61,571 nt of DNA, from the NCBI GenBank assembly GCA_012843025.1, contig DURT01000047.1, positions 1 to 61,571 of the forward strand. The letters are read 5' to 3'. The notes below the pieces were generated by a model. It worked only from the letters and a program-made list of their open reading frames with translations. It was not told the origin of the DNA and ran no database searches. Numbering within the stretch: the first letter of the stretch is position 1; each line of letters begins with the position of its first letter. The DNA is from Tissierellia bacterium (GTDB taxonomy: Bacteria > Bacillota > Clostridia > Tissierellales > Sedimentibacteraceae). Position numbers and translations under genes: made by a program. Below, one piece after another: positions 18,099 through 27,974 of this stretch.

Positions 18099-19028
18099 AT
18101 GACCTACATACACAAACCGGTTTTATTAAAGGAATCTATTGAAGGATTAAAAATTAAGGAAGACGGTATTTATGTGGACTGTACTTTAGGCGGGGGAGGC
18201 CATACGGAGGAAATACTAAAAAAGGCAACTAAAGGTCAGGTTATCGGCATTGACCAGGATGAATATGCCATTGAAAGAGCTAGTAAGAGATTAAATAACT
18301 ATGGTAATTTTATAGCAGTTAAAAATAATTTTAGGAATATTGAAGAAGTTTTGAACCATCTTAACATAGATAAAATTGATGGAATAATATTTGATTTAGG
18401 AGTTTCCTCATTTCAGCTTGATATTCCCGAAAGGGGATTTTCTTATAATTACGACATGCCCTTAGACATGAGGATGGATAAGAGCCAGGCAACCACCGCA
18501 AGACATATAGTAAACGGATATGAAGAAAATGAGTTGACTCGTATTCTTTGGGAATATGGAGAAGAAAAGTGGGCTGCAAGAATTGCTAAATTTATTGTAC
18601 AGGAAAGAGAACAGGAATTCATAGAAACTACGGGGCAGCTGGTAAGTATTATTAAAAAAGCAATTCCAAAACAAGCAAGACAAGAAGGTTCCCATCCTGC
18701 CAAGAAAACTTTTCAAGCAATAAGAATAGAAGTTAACAAAGAGTTAGAAATATTGGAGAATGCAGTTAAATCAGCTGTAAAAAAACTTAATAAGGGAGGA
18801 AGAATTTGTGTTATTACATTCCATTCCCTTGAAGACAGAATAATTAAAAATACTTTTAATGAACTTAATAAGGACTGTATTTGTCCTCCTGAATTTCCTA
18901 AATGTATGTGTGACCACAAAAGAACACTTAAAATAATTACGCGAAAGCCAATAATTCCATCAGAAGAAGAATTAAAAGAAAACAGAAGAGCGCACAGCGC
19001 AAAATTACGAATAGGGGAGAGGTTATAA
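18099..19028 (+). CDS. rsmH: 16S rRNA (cytosine1402-N4)-methyltransferase
   Basis: A 309-residue SAM-dependent enzyme. [16 protein letters not shown] is the SAM-binding motif, and [15 protein letters not shown] and [16 protein letters not shown] are family signatures. [18 protein letters not shown] and [12 protein letters not shown] complete it. RBS AAGGAGGAG. Its second position in the cluster is invariant. Formerly mraW. Confidence 0.96.
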   Translation: MTYIHKPVLLKESIEGLKIKEDGIYVDCTLGGGGHTEEILKKATKGQVIGIDQDEYAIERASKRLNNYGNFIAVKNNFRNIEEVLNHLNIDKIDGIIFDLGVSSFQLDIPERGFSYNYDMPLDMRMDKSQATTARHIVNGYEENELTRILWEYGEEKWAARIAKFIVQEREQEFIETTGQLVSIIKKAIPKQARQEGSHPAKKTFQAIRIEVNKELEILENAVKSAVKKLNKGGRICVITFHSLEDRIIKNTFNELNKDCICPPEFPKCMCDHKRTLKIITRKPIIPSEEELKENRRAHSAKLRIGERL

Positions 19029-19507
19029 TGTCAGCTTTAAGAAAAGAAGCTATAGAAATTTATTATGACCAGGAAAAATATTTTCAAGAAAAGGAATATT
19101 CTCCAAAAAAGCGAATAAAAAAGAAAAAGAAAAATAACTATTTTATAGAGAGTTTTAAAAATACAGCTATGATTGGCATAACTTTTTTGTTAGGAATTAT
19201 AATAGTATATAATTATGCCGTAATAACTGATAAACAAATGGAACTGAACAATTTAAACATGGAAATAGCGAATTTAAATGATGAAATTGACAGATACAAT
19301 ATCGCTTTGGAGAGTATAAAAAACACTAACAGCATCGAAGAAATGGCAAAAACTTACTTGGGAATGAATTACCCTACCAGAAAGCAAACTGTATTCTTGG
19401 ACTTTACCTATAGTCCTGAAATAACTGAAGATGAAAGTAGTATAGTAGCCAAGGATGAAAACATACTAATAGGATTAATTGATAAGGTAGTAAGTTTCAT
19501 TCGATAG
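19028..19507 (+). CDS. ftsL: FtsL-like septum formation protein
   Basis: A 159-residue bitopic membrane protein: a lysine-rich cytoplasmic tail (KKRIKKKKKNN), one TM helix (about 46-65), then a short extracytoplasmic coiled coil (about 68-100) and a 55-residue tail. The start codon shares a base with the rsmH stop (TAATG). Sequence is poorly conserved, as usual for FtsL/DivIC. The call rests on topology and on position between rsmH and the class B PBP. Confidence 0.8.
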   Translation: MSALRKEAIEIYYDQEKYFQEKEYSPKKRIKKKKKNNYFIESFKNTAMIGITFLLGIIIVYNYAVITDKQMELNNLNMEIANLNDEIDRYNIALESIKNTNSIEEMAKTYLGMNYPTRKQTVFLDFTYSPEITEDESSIVAKDENILIGLIDKVVSFIR

Positions 19508-19516
19508 GGGGCTGCC

Positions 19517-21634
19517 ATGAAAAAGCGCGAAAAAATTACTACTAATTTGCAAAATAAAAGAAGGATGTTATTTTTTTTAGCATGCTTTTTTTTAGTTACC
19601 ATTGCATTAGTAGTAAGATTAGGTTATATTCAGTTAATTAAAGGTGAAGAGTACAGAAAACAGGCAATGGAGAACTGGTCAAGAGATATTACAATAAATG
19701 CAAAACGGGGAACCATTTATGATGCCAAAGGCAAAAAGTTGGCAGTAAGTGTAAATTCTTATACTGTTACCTGTTTTCCTGCAGATGTGAAAAAAAGTGT
19801 GGAGTCACCAGTTGATACCCTTGATGAAGAAGAAGGGGGATTTATAGAACTACTATTGAAAAAACTAAACAAAACCATGTTTACGGAAGAAACTGCTGCA
19901 GAATCAATTCCAGTCAACACTAAGACGCCGGAAGAAATTGCCCAGATATTGTCGGAAATCTTAGAGATGGACTATGAGGAAGTATTAGAAAAAATTACTG
20001 CAAATTACAACTATGTAATAGTAAAGAAATGGATTACAGAGGAACAGGCTCAGAAGATAAGAGAACAGGAATTAAGCGGTATAAATATAATAGAGGATAA
20101 TAAAAGGGTGTACCCCTACGGTAACTTTGCTCCTTATGTACTAGGTTTTACAAACATTGACCAGGATGGCCTGTATGGAGTAGAAGCTACCTTTAATGAA
20201 TATTTGACAGGAGTACCGGGAAGAACGGTAGTGAACACAGATGCCTACGGAAGAGAACTTCCTTTTGGCTACAATGAATATTATGAATCTAAAGACGGAT
20301 TAGGAGTAGTACTTACAATAGATGAAGTGATACAGCACTATGCTGAATCAGCAGCACAAAAAGTATTAACGGATTTTAATGCCAAGAGGGCAACTATTTT
20401 AGTTATGGATCCAAGCACGGGAGATGTGCTGGCCATGGCTTCAAAGCCTGATTACGATCCTAACAATCCCAGAGTTCCCATAGATGAAAATTTAAAAGCA
20501 GAATGGGAAAACTTGTCTAATGAAGAACTTCAGAAGGCTTGGTTCGACATGTGGAGAAACCCAACAGTTAATGATGTTTATGAACCAGGTTCCACCTTTA
20601 AGCTTATTACAGTTGCATCAGCTCTTGAGGAAAATGCTGCTTCTCTCTCCTCTAAATATTATTGTGACGGATTTGTAAGGCAAATTCCCAACGAAAATAT
20701 AAAATGCTGGAGGTATTACAGACCTCACGGAGATCAAACCCTATCGGAAGCGTTACAAAATTCCTGTAATGATGCCCTAGCTCAAATAGGTTTAGATGTA
20801 GGTAAGGATTTATTCTATAAATATTTAAGATCCTTCGGTTTCGAAGAGCAATCCGGCATTAAGCTTAATGGAGAAGCCTTAGGTATTGTAAAAAAACCTG
20901 AAAATATGAAAGATGTTGACTTAGTTACCCAGGCTTTTGGTCAGGGAGTTGCAATAACTCCAATCCAGTTAACCACAGCCGTATCAGCAATTGCCAACGG
21001 CGGAAATTTAATGGAGCCAAGGATTGTTAAACAGCTTATAGACGAAGAAGGAAATATAATCAAAAATTTCGATACAAAAGTAAGAAGAAGAGTAATTTCT
21101 GAGGAAACATCCAAAATTATGCTTCAGTTAATGAAAGAATCCGCAGAAGCGGGAACCAAGCAAGCTTACAGGCCGGGTTACAGAATAGGGGGAAAGTCGG
21201 GAACGGCACAAAAAGTAATAGATGGCAGATATGTGGATGGTAAATTTATTTCTTCCTTTATAGGAGTGGCTCCTGTAGATAATCCAAAAGCCGTTGTCTT
21301 AGTTATGGTAGATGAACCGGACAGTAGTATCGGTTATTATGGAAGTATAGTTGCAGGACCTGTGGCAGCAGACTTATTAGAAAATATTTTGAAATACTAT
21401 GATGTTGAACCTGTCTATACTGAAGAAGAACTAAGTCATGTAGAACAACAAGTGGTAGAAGTTCCAAATCTTTTGGGATTAACCATTGCTGAAGCAACAG
21501 ACTTGCTCATTAAAGCTGGCTTGGAAAGCAATATTACTATGGAAGTAGATGCTGAAAAAATCGTAAAAGCACAATTCCCCAAGGCTGGAGAACAAGTTGT
21601 GAAAAAATCAATGGTAACCCTGATTTTGAATTAA
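19517..21634 (+). CDS. Class B penicillin-binding protein with PASTA domain (FtsI/SpoVD type)
   Basis: A 705-residue transpeptidase for septal or spore peptidoglycan. One TM helix (about 18-38), a dimerisation/pedestal domain, then the transpeptidase: S359-T-F-K362 (catalytic serine), S416-C-N418 and K560-S-G. One C-terminal PASTA domain (about 648-705, VEVPNLLGLTIAEATDLL). In B. subtilis the single-PASTA paralogue is the sporulation protein SpoVD and the division one (PBP2B) has two. Here it is the only PBP in the cluster, so it may serve division. A hairpin element starts at its stop codon. Confidence 0.9.
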   Translation: MKKREKITTNLQNKRRMLFFLACFFLVTIALVVRLGYIQLIKGEEYRKQAMENWSRDITINAKRGTIYDAKGKKLAVSVNSYTVTCFPADVKKSVESPVDTLDEEEGGFIELLLKKLNKTMFTEETAAESIPVNTKTPEEIAQILSEILEMDYEEVLEKITANYNYVIVKKWITEEQAQKIREQELSGINIIEDNKRVYPYGNFAPYVLGFTNIDQDGLYGVEATFNEYLTGVPGRTVVNTDAYGRELPFGYNEYYESKDGLGVVLTIDEVIQHYAESAAQKVLTDFNAKRATILVMDPSTGDVLAMASKPDYDPNNPRVPIDENLKAEWENLSNEELQKAWFDMWRNPTVNDVYEPGSTFKLITVASALEENAASLSSKYYCDGFVRQIPNENIKCWRYYRPHGDQTLSEALQNSCNDALAQIGLDVGKDLFYKYLRSFGFEEQSGIKLNGEALGIVKKPENMKDVDLVTQAFGQGVAITPIQLTTAVSAIANGGNLMEPRIVKQLIDEEGNIIKNFDTKVRRRVISEETSKIMLQLMKESAEAGTKQAYRPGYRIGGKSGTAQKVIDGRYVDGKFISSFIGVAPVDNPKAVVLVMVDEPDSSIGYYGSIVAGPVAADLLENILKYYDVEPVYTEEELSHVEQQVVEVPNLLGLTIAEATDLLIKAGLESNITMEVDAEKIVKAQFPKAGEQVVKKSMVTLILN

Positions 21635-21676
21635 ATGACCTCCCATTTTTCCGACCATAGGGAGAGTAAAATGACC
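21633..21676 (+). repeat. Variable-arm hairpin element, copy 2
   Basis: It starts at the pbp stop codon. CATTTT (21644-21649) pairs with AAAATG (21668-21673) around the core CCGACCATAGGGAGAG. AAATGACC occurs as a direct repeat at both edges (21633-21640 and 21669-21676). Opening ATGACCTCCCA and core CGACC..AGGGAG match the copy at 56.16 kb. Confidence 0.55.
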
Positions 21677-21698
21677 ATTAGATTACCATTATATATTA

Positions 21699-21727
21699 TT
21701 GTAATTGAATTTTAATTATGATAAAAT
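21699..21727 (+). promoter_or_regulatory. Putative internal promoter before murE
   Basis: TTGTAA (21699-21704), 17 bases and TAAAAT (21722-21727) lie in the 128-base gap between the PBP and murE, the longest gap within the cluster's first half. It would let murE onward be expressed apart from mraZ. Confidence 0.45.
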
Positions 21728-21762
21728 TGCACATACTATCATACTATTAATGAGGAGTATTT

Positions 21763-23247
21763 ATGAATATAAATAATTTGCTGAGGGAAATAGAATATAT
21801 AAGATATGTGGGCGAAGAAAATGTTGAAATAGAAGGCATTACAAATGATTCCAGAAAAATCGGTAAAAATGATGTATTTGTGGCAATAAAAGGTTTCACT
21901 GATGATGGACATAAATATATAGAAAGCGCCATAAAAGGTGGAGCTTCTGCCATTATTTGCGAAAATATTCCAGAGAACTTACAAGGTAAAAGCAATTTTA
22001 TCATTGTAGATTCCCCCAGGGAAAAAATGGCGACAGCAGCAAATATTATCTACGAACGACCCTCTAAAACCATGAGAATTGCCGGAGTTACAGGAACAAA
22101 CGGCAAGACCAGCACTACATATTTATTAAAGGGTATTTATGATTATTTAGGAATAAAATCAGGCATAATAGGAACCATGGGTGTTCTTATTGATAGCAAA
22201 AAATATAAAATCGACAATACAACACCAGAAGCAGCTGATATACAGCGTTATTTAAAAATGATGAAAGATAAAGATATTTCTCATTGTTGTTTGGAAGTTT
22301 CTTCTCATGCTCTTGAACTTAACAGAGTTACAGATGTTGAAATAGATGTGGGGATTTTCACCAATGTTACCAGGGATCATTTAGATTTTCATAAAACTAT
22401 GGAAAATTATTACCAGGCAAAGAAAAAACTCTTCCACCTTACTAAAGTCAACAATATTATTAATGTGGATGATCCTTACGGGGAAAGGTTGTACCATGAA
22501 CTCAAAGAGGAAGGTATAAATGCCATATCCATAGGTGTGAAAAATGAGGCTGATATAAAAGCTTCAAATTTGAAGACAACAATGAAGGGAACATCCTTTG
22601 ATTTAAATATTTTCGGCATGGAAAAGAAAGCCCACGTAAATACTCCGGGAACCTTCAGCGTTCTTAATTCTTTGGGAGCATTTGGAGCAGCCTATGCCTT
22701 AGGTCATAATGTTGATGAAATTATTGCTGCCTTGAGAGAAATAAAAGGCGTTACAGGAAGATTTGAAATTTTACCTAACAAGCTAGGTTGCACCATTATA
22801 CTTGATTTTGCTCATACTCCCGACGGACTTGAGAAAGTAATGGAAACTATCAATGAATTTGCTGAAGGACGAAAAATTGTAATGTTTGGTGCCGGTGGGG
22901 AACGAGATTTATCCAGACGTGCTCCAATGGGTGAAGTGGCAGGAAAATATTGTGATTTAAGTATTCTTACATCCGATAACCCAAGGTTTGAAGATCCTTA
23001 CGAAATATGTAAGGAAATAGCCACGGGAGTTGAAAAATATAACGGCAAGTATAAAATCATAGTTGAGCGGGAAGAAGCTATTTACTATGCTATTGATAAT
23101 TGTCAGAAAAATGATGTAATTTTGTTGGCGGGAAAATCCACTGAGCCCTATCAGGATATGGGAATAGAAAAAGTACCCTATGATGAAACTATGATAGCCA
23201 AGAGAGCAATAAGAGACGTGGAGAAAAAACGGGGGCTAAGGAGTTAA
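21763..23247 (+). CDS. murE: UDP-MurNAc-tripeptide synthetase (meso-DAP adding)
   Basis: A 494-residue ATP-dependent ligase that adds the third stem amino acid to UDP-MurNAc-L-Ala-D-Glu. P-loop GTNGKTSTT (111-119), the TNVTRDHLDFHKTMENYYQAKKKLF Mur motif with the carbamylated lysine region, and D405-N-P-R408, the motif that selects meso-diaminopimelate over lysine. So the wall is probably of the DAP type. RBS GAGGAG. Confidence 0.95.
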   Translation: MNINNLLREIEYIRYVGEENVEIEGITNDSRKIGKNDVFVAIKGFTDDGHKYIESAIKGGASAIICENIPENLQGKSNFIIVDSPREKMATAANIIYERPSKTMRIAGVTGTNGKTSTTYLLKGIYDYLGIKSGIIGTMGVLIDSKKYKIDNTTPEAADIQRYLKMMKDKDISHCCLEVSSHALELNRVTDVEIDVGIFTNVTRDHLDFHKTMENYYQAKKKLFHLTKVNNIINVDDPYGERLYHELKEEGINAISIGVKNEADIKASNLKTTMKGTSFDLNIFGMEKKAHVNTPGTFSVLNSLGAFGAAYALGHNVDEIIAALREIKGVTGRFEILPNKLGCTIILDFAHTPDGLEKVMETINEFAEGRKIVMFGAGGERDLSRRAPMGEVAGKYCDLSILTSDNPRFEDPYEICKEIATGVEKYNGKYKIIVEREEAIYYAIDNCQKNDVILLAGKSTEPYQDMGIEKVPYDETMIAKRAIRDVEKKRGLRS

Positions 23248-23248
23248 T

Positions 23249-24223
23249 ATGGTAGGCAATGGACAAATTATAAGAGTAATAATAGTATCCTTTTTAATAT
23301 CACTTTTTCTGGGACCTGTTGTAATCCCTCTTTTAAAGAGGCTTAAAGTAGGACAAAGTATCCGGGAGGAGGGGCCTAAGTCTCATTACCGCAAGTCGGG
23401 TACCCCTACCATGGGTGGCGTAATAATAATACTTGGAATATTAATTTCTGTTATAACCAGCAGGTACTTTACAAGAGAAGTATGGGCAGTAATTTTTTTC
23501 ATGATGGCATTTGGAGCAATTGGATTTATAGATGATTATATAAAAGTAGTTTTGAGACGAAACTTAGGACTTCGTGCCTATCAAAAAATTATTGGTCAGC
23601 TGATTTTTTCCATACTTTTAGCTTGGTATGGTTCAAAGTACAGTGTTATGGGCACTACACTTGTTATTCCCTTCTTTAATGCATATATTGATTTAGGAGT
23701 ACTCTACATACCTTTTGTTACATTTGTAATCATAGGTTTGGTAAATGCAGTAAACTTAACTGATGGATTAGACGGCTTAAATACAGGAGTAACACTTATT
23801 GTTATGGCGGCTTTCAGTTTAATTGCCAACAGCTTAAAAGAAACCCATCCCATATACGAAGGTATTGCACTGGTAAGTGCTGCAGTGAGTGGTTCCTGTT
23901 TAGGTTTCCTGAAACACAATGCAAATCCAGCCAAAGTATTTATGGGAGATACCGGTTCTTTAGCCTTAGGCGGGGCTGTATCTGCTGTGGCGGTAATAAC
24001 TAATACAGTGCTGTTAATTCCCATAATAGGCGGTATATACTTTGCTGAAGCATTGTCTGTAATAATCCAGGTACTCCATTATAAGAGAACGAAAAGAAGA
24101 GTATTTAAAATGGCACCCATCCACCACCATTTTGAAATGTGCGGTTGGAAAGAAACTAAGGTTGTGGGTGTGTTTTGGGTTGTAACTTTAATATTAGCTT
24201 TTATAGGAATTTATTCAATATAA
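23249..24223 (+). CDS. mraY: Phospho-MurNAc-pentapeptide transferase
   Basis: A 324-residue, ten-TM enzyme that moves phospho-MurNAc-pentapeptide onto undecaprenyl phosphate to form lipid I. GPKSHYRKSGTPTMGG, the DD pair in FIDDYIKV, NAVNLTDGLDGLNTG and the HHHFE motif (APIHHHFEMCGW) are all present. One base separates it from murE. Confidence 0.96.
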   Translation: MVGNGQIIRVIIVSFLISLFLGPVVIPLLKRLKVGQSIREEGPKSHYRKSGTPTMGGVIIILGILISVITSRYFTREVWAVIFFMMAFGAIGFIDDYIKVVLRRNLGLRAYQKIIGQLIFSILLAWYGSKYSVMGTTLVIPFFNAYIDLGVLYIPFVTFVIIGLVNAVNLTDGLDGLNTGVTLIVMAAFSLIANSLKETHPIYEGIALVSAAVSGSCLGFLKHNANPAKVFMGDTGSLALGGAVSAVAVITNTVLLIPIIGGIYFAEALSVIIQVLHYKRTKRRVFKMAPIHHHFEMCGWKETKVVGVFWVVTLILAFIGIYSI

Positions 24224-24263
24224 GAACATAAAATTATAGTGGGCTTTAAGAAAGAAGGTAAAA

Positions 24264-25628
24264 ATGAAGGTATTAGTTGTTGGTTTGGGAGTTTCAGGCA
24301 TTGCATGTATAAAGGGATTAAACAAATTGGGGGCGAAGATCTATGCCTATGATGAAAGCAGCAGGGAAAAGCTTCAAGACCGAATAGTAGAATTAAAAGG
24401 TATTAATGTGGAATATTTCTTCGGAGAAGATGAAATAGACAATATTAATCTGGGAGAATTGGACTACGCTATAAAAAGTCCTGGCATTAAGTACGAAGTT
24501 CCCATAATTCAAAAGCTTATAAAAAATAATATTGAGGTAATAAGCGATGTGGAAGCTGCTTACAGGGTAACTAAAGCACAAATAGTCTCTGTAACAGGTA
24601 CAAATGGGAAAACAACTACAACCAGCTTAATCGGGGAAATAATAAAAGAAAGCGGAAGAAACTGCAAAGTAACAGGCAATATAGGATATGGAATGTTTGA
24701 AGATGCAGTTAATTCAGAGGAAGAAGATATTTTGGTGGCGGAAGTCAGCAGTTTTCAGTTGGCAGGAACCCATAGATACAAACCTCATATAAGCGTTATA
24801 ACCAATATAACTTCAGACCACTTGGATTTTCATCATACTTTGGAAAATTACATGGAAGCTAAATTAAAAAATCTAGTAAACTTAGATGAAAATGATTATG
24901 CAGTATTGAATTATGAAGATGAAATAATAAAAAAATTTTCCGATAATATTAAGGGAAGGAAAATTTTCTTCAGTTCAGAGAGAATTTTGGATGAAGGAAT
25001 TTTTGTTGAAAACAATCAACTAATTTATAAGAGTTCTCTGAGGAAAGAGGTTATTATTAATGTAAATGATATTTTCATACCTGGAAAACACAATTTGGAA
25101 AATGCTATGGCTGCTGCTGGTGCTGCCTTGGCCTTGGGAATAGAAGGAAGAGTAATCAGCAAGGTATTAAAGGAATTTAAAGGTGTGGAACATCGTTTGG
25201 AATATGTAGGGGAATTCAACAAAGTAAAATTTTACAATGATTCCAAAGGAACTAATCCCGATTCTTCCATAAAGGCAATTGAGGGAATAGATAAACCTAT
25301 TATTTTAATTGCAGGAGGATACGATAAGCAAGCCTCCTTCGATGATTTTATAAAATCCTTTAATAATAAAGTAAAAGCCTTGATACTCCTTGGGCAGACT
25401 GCCGAGAAAATAGAAGGATGTGCCAGAAAATATAAATTTAATAATATTTATAAAGTAAATACCATGGATGAGGCTGTGAAAAAAAGTTTTGAATTAGCTG
25501 TAGAGGGAGATAATGTCCTTCTGTCGCCGGCCTGTGCCAGCTGGGGAATGTACCCTAATTATGAAGTCAGAGGCAGAGATTTTAAAGAAAGGGTAAATTA
25601 TTATGGAGGAAACAGTACGAAAAACTAA
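24264..25628 (+). CDS. murD: UDP-MurNAc-L-Ala:D-Glu ligase
   Basis: 454 residues; adds D-glutamate to UDP-MurNAc-L-alanine. N-terminal Rossmann domain (GLGVSGIAC), P-loop GTNGKTTTTSL, NITSDHLDFHHTLENYMEAK, and the C-terminal domain with YNDSKGTNPDSS and LSPACASWGMYPNYEVRGRDFK. It overlaps the next gene by 26 bases. Confidence 0.95.
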   Translation: MKVLVVGLGVSGIACIKGLNKLGAKIYAYDESSREKLQDRIVELKGINVEYFFGEDEIDNINLGELDYAIKSPGIKYEVPIIQKLIKNNIEVISDVEAAYRVTKAQIVSVTGTNGKTTTTSLIGEIIKESGRNCKVTGNIGYGMFEDAVNSEEEDILVAEVSSFQLAGTHRYKPHISVITNITSDHLDFHHTLENYMEAKLKNLVNLDENDYAVLNYEDEIIKKFSDNIKGRKIFFSSERILDEGIFVENNQLIYKSSLRKEVIINVNDIFIPGKHNLENAMAAAGAALALGIEGRVISKVLKEFKGVEHRLEYVGEFNKVKFYNDSKGTNPDSSIKAIEGIDKPIILIAGGYDKQASFDDFIKSFNNKVKALILLGQTAEKIEGCARKYKFNNIYKVNTMDEAVKKSFELAVEGDNVLLSPACASWGMYPNYEVRGRDFKERVNYYGGNSTKN

Positions 25629-26724
25629 GACTAGGACTGTAGACTGGGTATTGGTTTTTTTGATAGTTTTATTGGTGTTATTTGGATTCTTAATGGTTTA
25701 CAGCTCCAGTTATCCCGACGGTTATTATAAATACGGCGGAGATTCTTTCTTCTTTCTTAGAAAGCAAGTCTTTGCTGCAGGTATTGGCCTTGTAGGAATG
25801 ATATTTTTTGCTAATTTACCCTACATATTATACAAAAAATTAAATAAAATAATACTTATTACATGTACAGCTTTAGCCATGCTGACCATAGTTATTGGAA
25901 TAGCCTCCAACGGAGCTCAGAGATGGATTGTTATAGGAGGTATTTCACTCCAGCCTTCAGAAATAATAAAAATTGGCGCTGTCCTGTACATGGCTGATTA
26001 TTTCAGCAGAAACAGAAGCAACTTATCCTCCTTTATGAAGGGATTTTTACCTTCATTATTCTACATAGGATTTTTTTGCGGTTTAATAGCAATGCAGGAC
26101 GACTTAAGCACGGCAATAATATTAGGGGGTACCCTGATGGTTATGTTTTTTTGTGCCGGAGCAAGAATTGGTCATTTAATATTGCTATTAATAGCAGCAG
26201 CTGCAGGAGTAGTAGTCTTAGTTGCAATGTATCCCTATCGTATTACAAGAATAATAGTATTTTTTGACCCTTTTAAATATCCCTTGGACGAAGGATATCA
26301 AATAATTAATTCCTTGTATGCTCTTGGAACAGGAGGACTGTTTGGAATGGGAATTGGAAAGAGCAGGCAAAAATTTTTCCATCTTCCTGAAGCATACAAT
26401 GATTTTATTTTTTCAATAATAGGAGAAGAACTTGGATTTATAGGTTGTGTATTTTTAATGTTGGCCTTTGTGGTATTTGCCTGGAGGGGCCTGAGAATTT
26501 CCATGAATATGGAAGATTTCTACGGAAGTCAGGCAGCCTTAGGCCTTACAACCTTAGTATTGGTCCAGTTTATTATACATATAGCAGTTGCCACATCCTC
26601 AATGCCCCCTACTGGAAGGGCTCTGCCCTTTATAAGTGCAGGAGGTTCCTCCTTAATGTTTCTTTTATGTTCAATGGGGATACTGCTTAATATATCCAAG
26701 TATTCCAGCACCTATAGAAGTTAA
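25603..26724 (+). CDS. ftsW: FtsW/SpoVE family peptidoglycan polymerase (SEDS)
   Basis: A 373-residue, ten-TM glycosyltransferase of the SEDS family. MVYSSS near residue 28, GAQRWI, LQPSEIIKI, the QDDLSTAIIL segment with the catalytic aspartate, GIGKSRQKF and LPEAYNDFIFSIIGEELGFIG are family marks. It starts inside murD (ATG 25603 with AAAGGG upstream). It works with the class B PBP above. In spore formers the copy in this cluster is often called SpoVE, and the two cannot be separated on sequence. Confidence 0.92.
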   Translation: MEETVRKTKTRTVDWVLVFLIVLLVLFGFLMVYSSSYPDGYYKYGGDSFFFLRKQVFAAGIGLVGMIFFANLPYILYKKLNKIILITCTALAMLTIVIGIASNGAQRWIVIGGISLQPSEIIKIGAVLYMADYFSRNRSNLSSFMKGFLPSLFYIGFFCGLIAMQDDLSTAIILGGTLMVMFFCAGARIGHLILLLIAAAAGVVVLVAMYPYRITRIIVFFDPFKYPLDEGYQIINSLYALGTGGLFGMGIGKSRQKFFHLPEAYNDFIFSIIGEELGFIGCVFLMLAFVVFAWRGLRISMNMEDFYGSQAALGLTTLVLVQFIIHIAVATSSMPPTGRALPFISAGGSSLMFLLCSMGILLNISKYSSTYRS

Positions 26725-26796
26725 AGTTAAGAAGACCCCTTTTAACAATGGGTAAGGAATACAGTCAATTAAATCAAACCAAAGGAATGGTACTTA

Positions 26797-27915
26797 ATGA
26801 GAGTATTAATAACAGGCGGAGGTACCGGAGGACATATTAATCCGGCACTGGCAATAGCACAAAAAGTAAGGCTTGAAAATCCTTCTGCTGCCATTTTATA
26901 CGTGGGAGGCAAAGACAGTCTTGAAAGTGAATTAGTTCCCAAAGAAGGATTTGAATTCAGGCATGTTACAGCTAAATATTTAAGGCGAAAAATCACCTTT
27001 GAAAATATTAAAACCTTACTTGCTTCTGCAAAAGGTGTAATTGAGTCTATTAAAATCATAAATGAATTTAATCCAGATATAGTTGTGGGGACGGGAGGAT
27101 ATGTGTGTGGTCCCGTTGTTTTGGCTGCCTATTTAAAGAAAAAGCCAACAATGATATTGGAGCAAAATGTATTTCCCGGAGTTACAAATAAACTATTAAG
27201 CAGAATCGTAAATGTAATAGGTATAAGTTTTACAGAAGCAGAAAAATATTTCCCAAAAGATGTGCGGGAAAAAATTATTTTGGTAGGTAATCCGGTAAGA
27301 AAGGACATATTTACTGCTGACAGGAAAAAATCCAGAGCCAAGTACAAATTAAAACCCAGTGATATTTTTATATATTCCTTTGGTGGCAGCGGAGGTCAAA
27401 AAAGCTTAAATGACGCCATCTTGGGACCTATTAAAAAATACAGGGGAAAGGAAAATATAAAAATACTTCACGTAACAGGAAGCAAACATTATAAAGATTT
27501 TATGCAAAAATTAAATAAAGAAAATATTAAAATAGGAAACAATGTTGAAATAAAAGATTATATGTATGATGCTCCCACTGCCCTTTCCGCATCAGATATA
27601 GTAATAGGAAGTGCAGGAGCCATAACCATAGCTGAAATTACTGCCATAGGAGTACCTTCAATCTTAATACCCAAGACTTATACTGCAGAAAATCACCAGG
27701 TATATAATGCACGGGCTTTAGAGAAAGAAGGTGCAGCAAAAGTAATTTTGGAAGAAGATTTAAACGAAGACAGTTTAATTCAAGCAATAGAAGAAATTAT
27801 AGAGAATAAAAGTATCCTCAATGCTATGGCATTAAACTCCAAGAGACTGGGAAATTTTGATGTGGAAAACAAAATATATGCAGTTATGAAAGATATCATT
27901 AACCCTCGAAAGTAA
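26797..27915 (+). CDS. murG: UDP-GlcNAc:undecaprenyl-PP-MurNAc-pentapeptide GlcNAc transferase
   Basis: A 372-residue GT-B enzyme that makes lipid II from lipid I at the inner face of the membrane. GGGTGGHINPALAIA is the N-terminal signature. GTGGYVCGP and EQNVFPGVTNK, then GGSGGQKSLN and SAGAITIAEI and AENHQVYNA, mark both lobes. Position between ftsW and murA is usual in clostridia. Confidence 0.95.
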   Translation: MRVLITGGGTGGHINPALAIAQKVRLENPSAAILYVGGKDSLESELVPKEGFEFRHVTAKYLRRKITFENIKTLLASAKGVIESIKIINEFNPDIVVGTGGYVCGPVVLAAYLKKKPTMILEQNVFPGVTNKLLSRIVNVIGISFTEAEKYFPKDVREKIILVGNPVRKDIFTADRKKSRAKYKLKPSDIFIYSFGGSGGQKSLNDAILGPIKKYRGKENIKILHVTGSKHYKDFMQKLNKENIKIGNNVEIKDYMYDAPTALSASDIVIGSAGAITIAEITAIGVPSILIPKTYTAENHQVYNARALEKEGAAKVILEEDLNEDSLIQAIEEIIENKSILNAMALNSKRLGNFDVENKIYAVMKDIINPRK

Positions 27916-27974
27916 CAAGTGATAAAACTCTGCATAACATATAGTATGTATAAGCTTGTTGCGGAGGGAAAATA

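Noticed and set aside
26725..26796. Hairpin ACCCC..GGGT between ftsW and murG as a terminator
   Set aside because: The stem is only four bases and there is no T tract.
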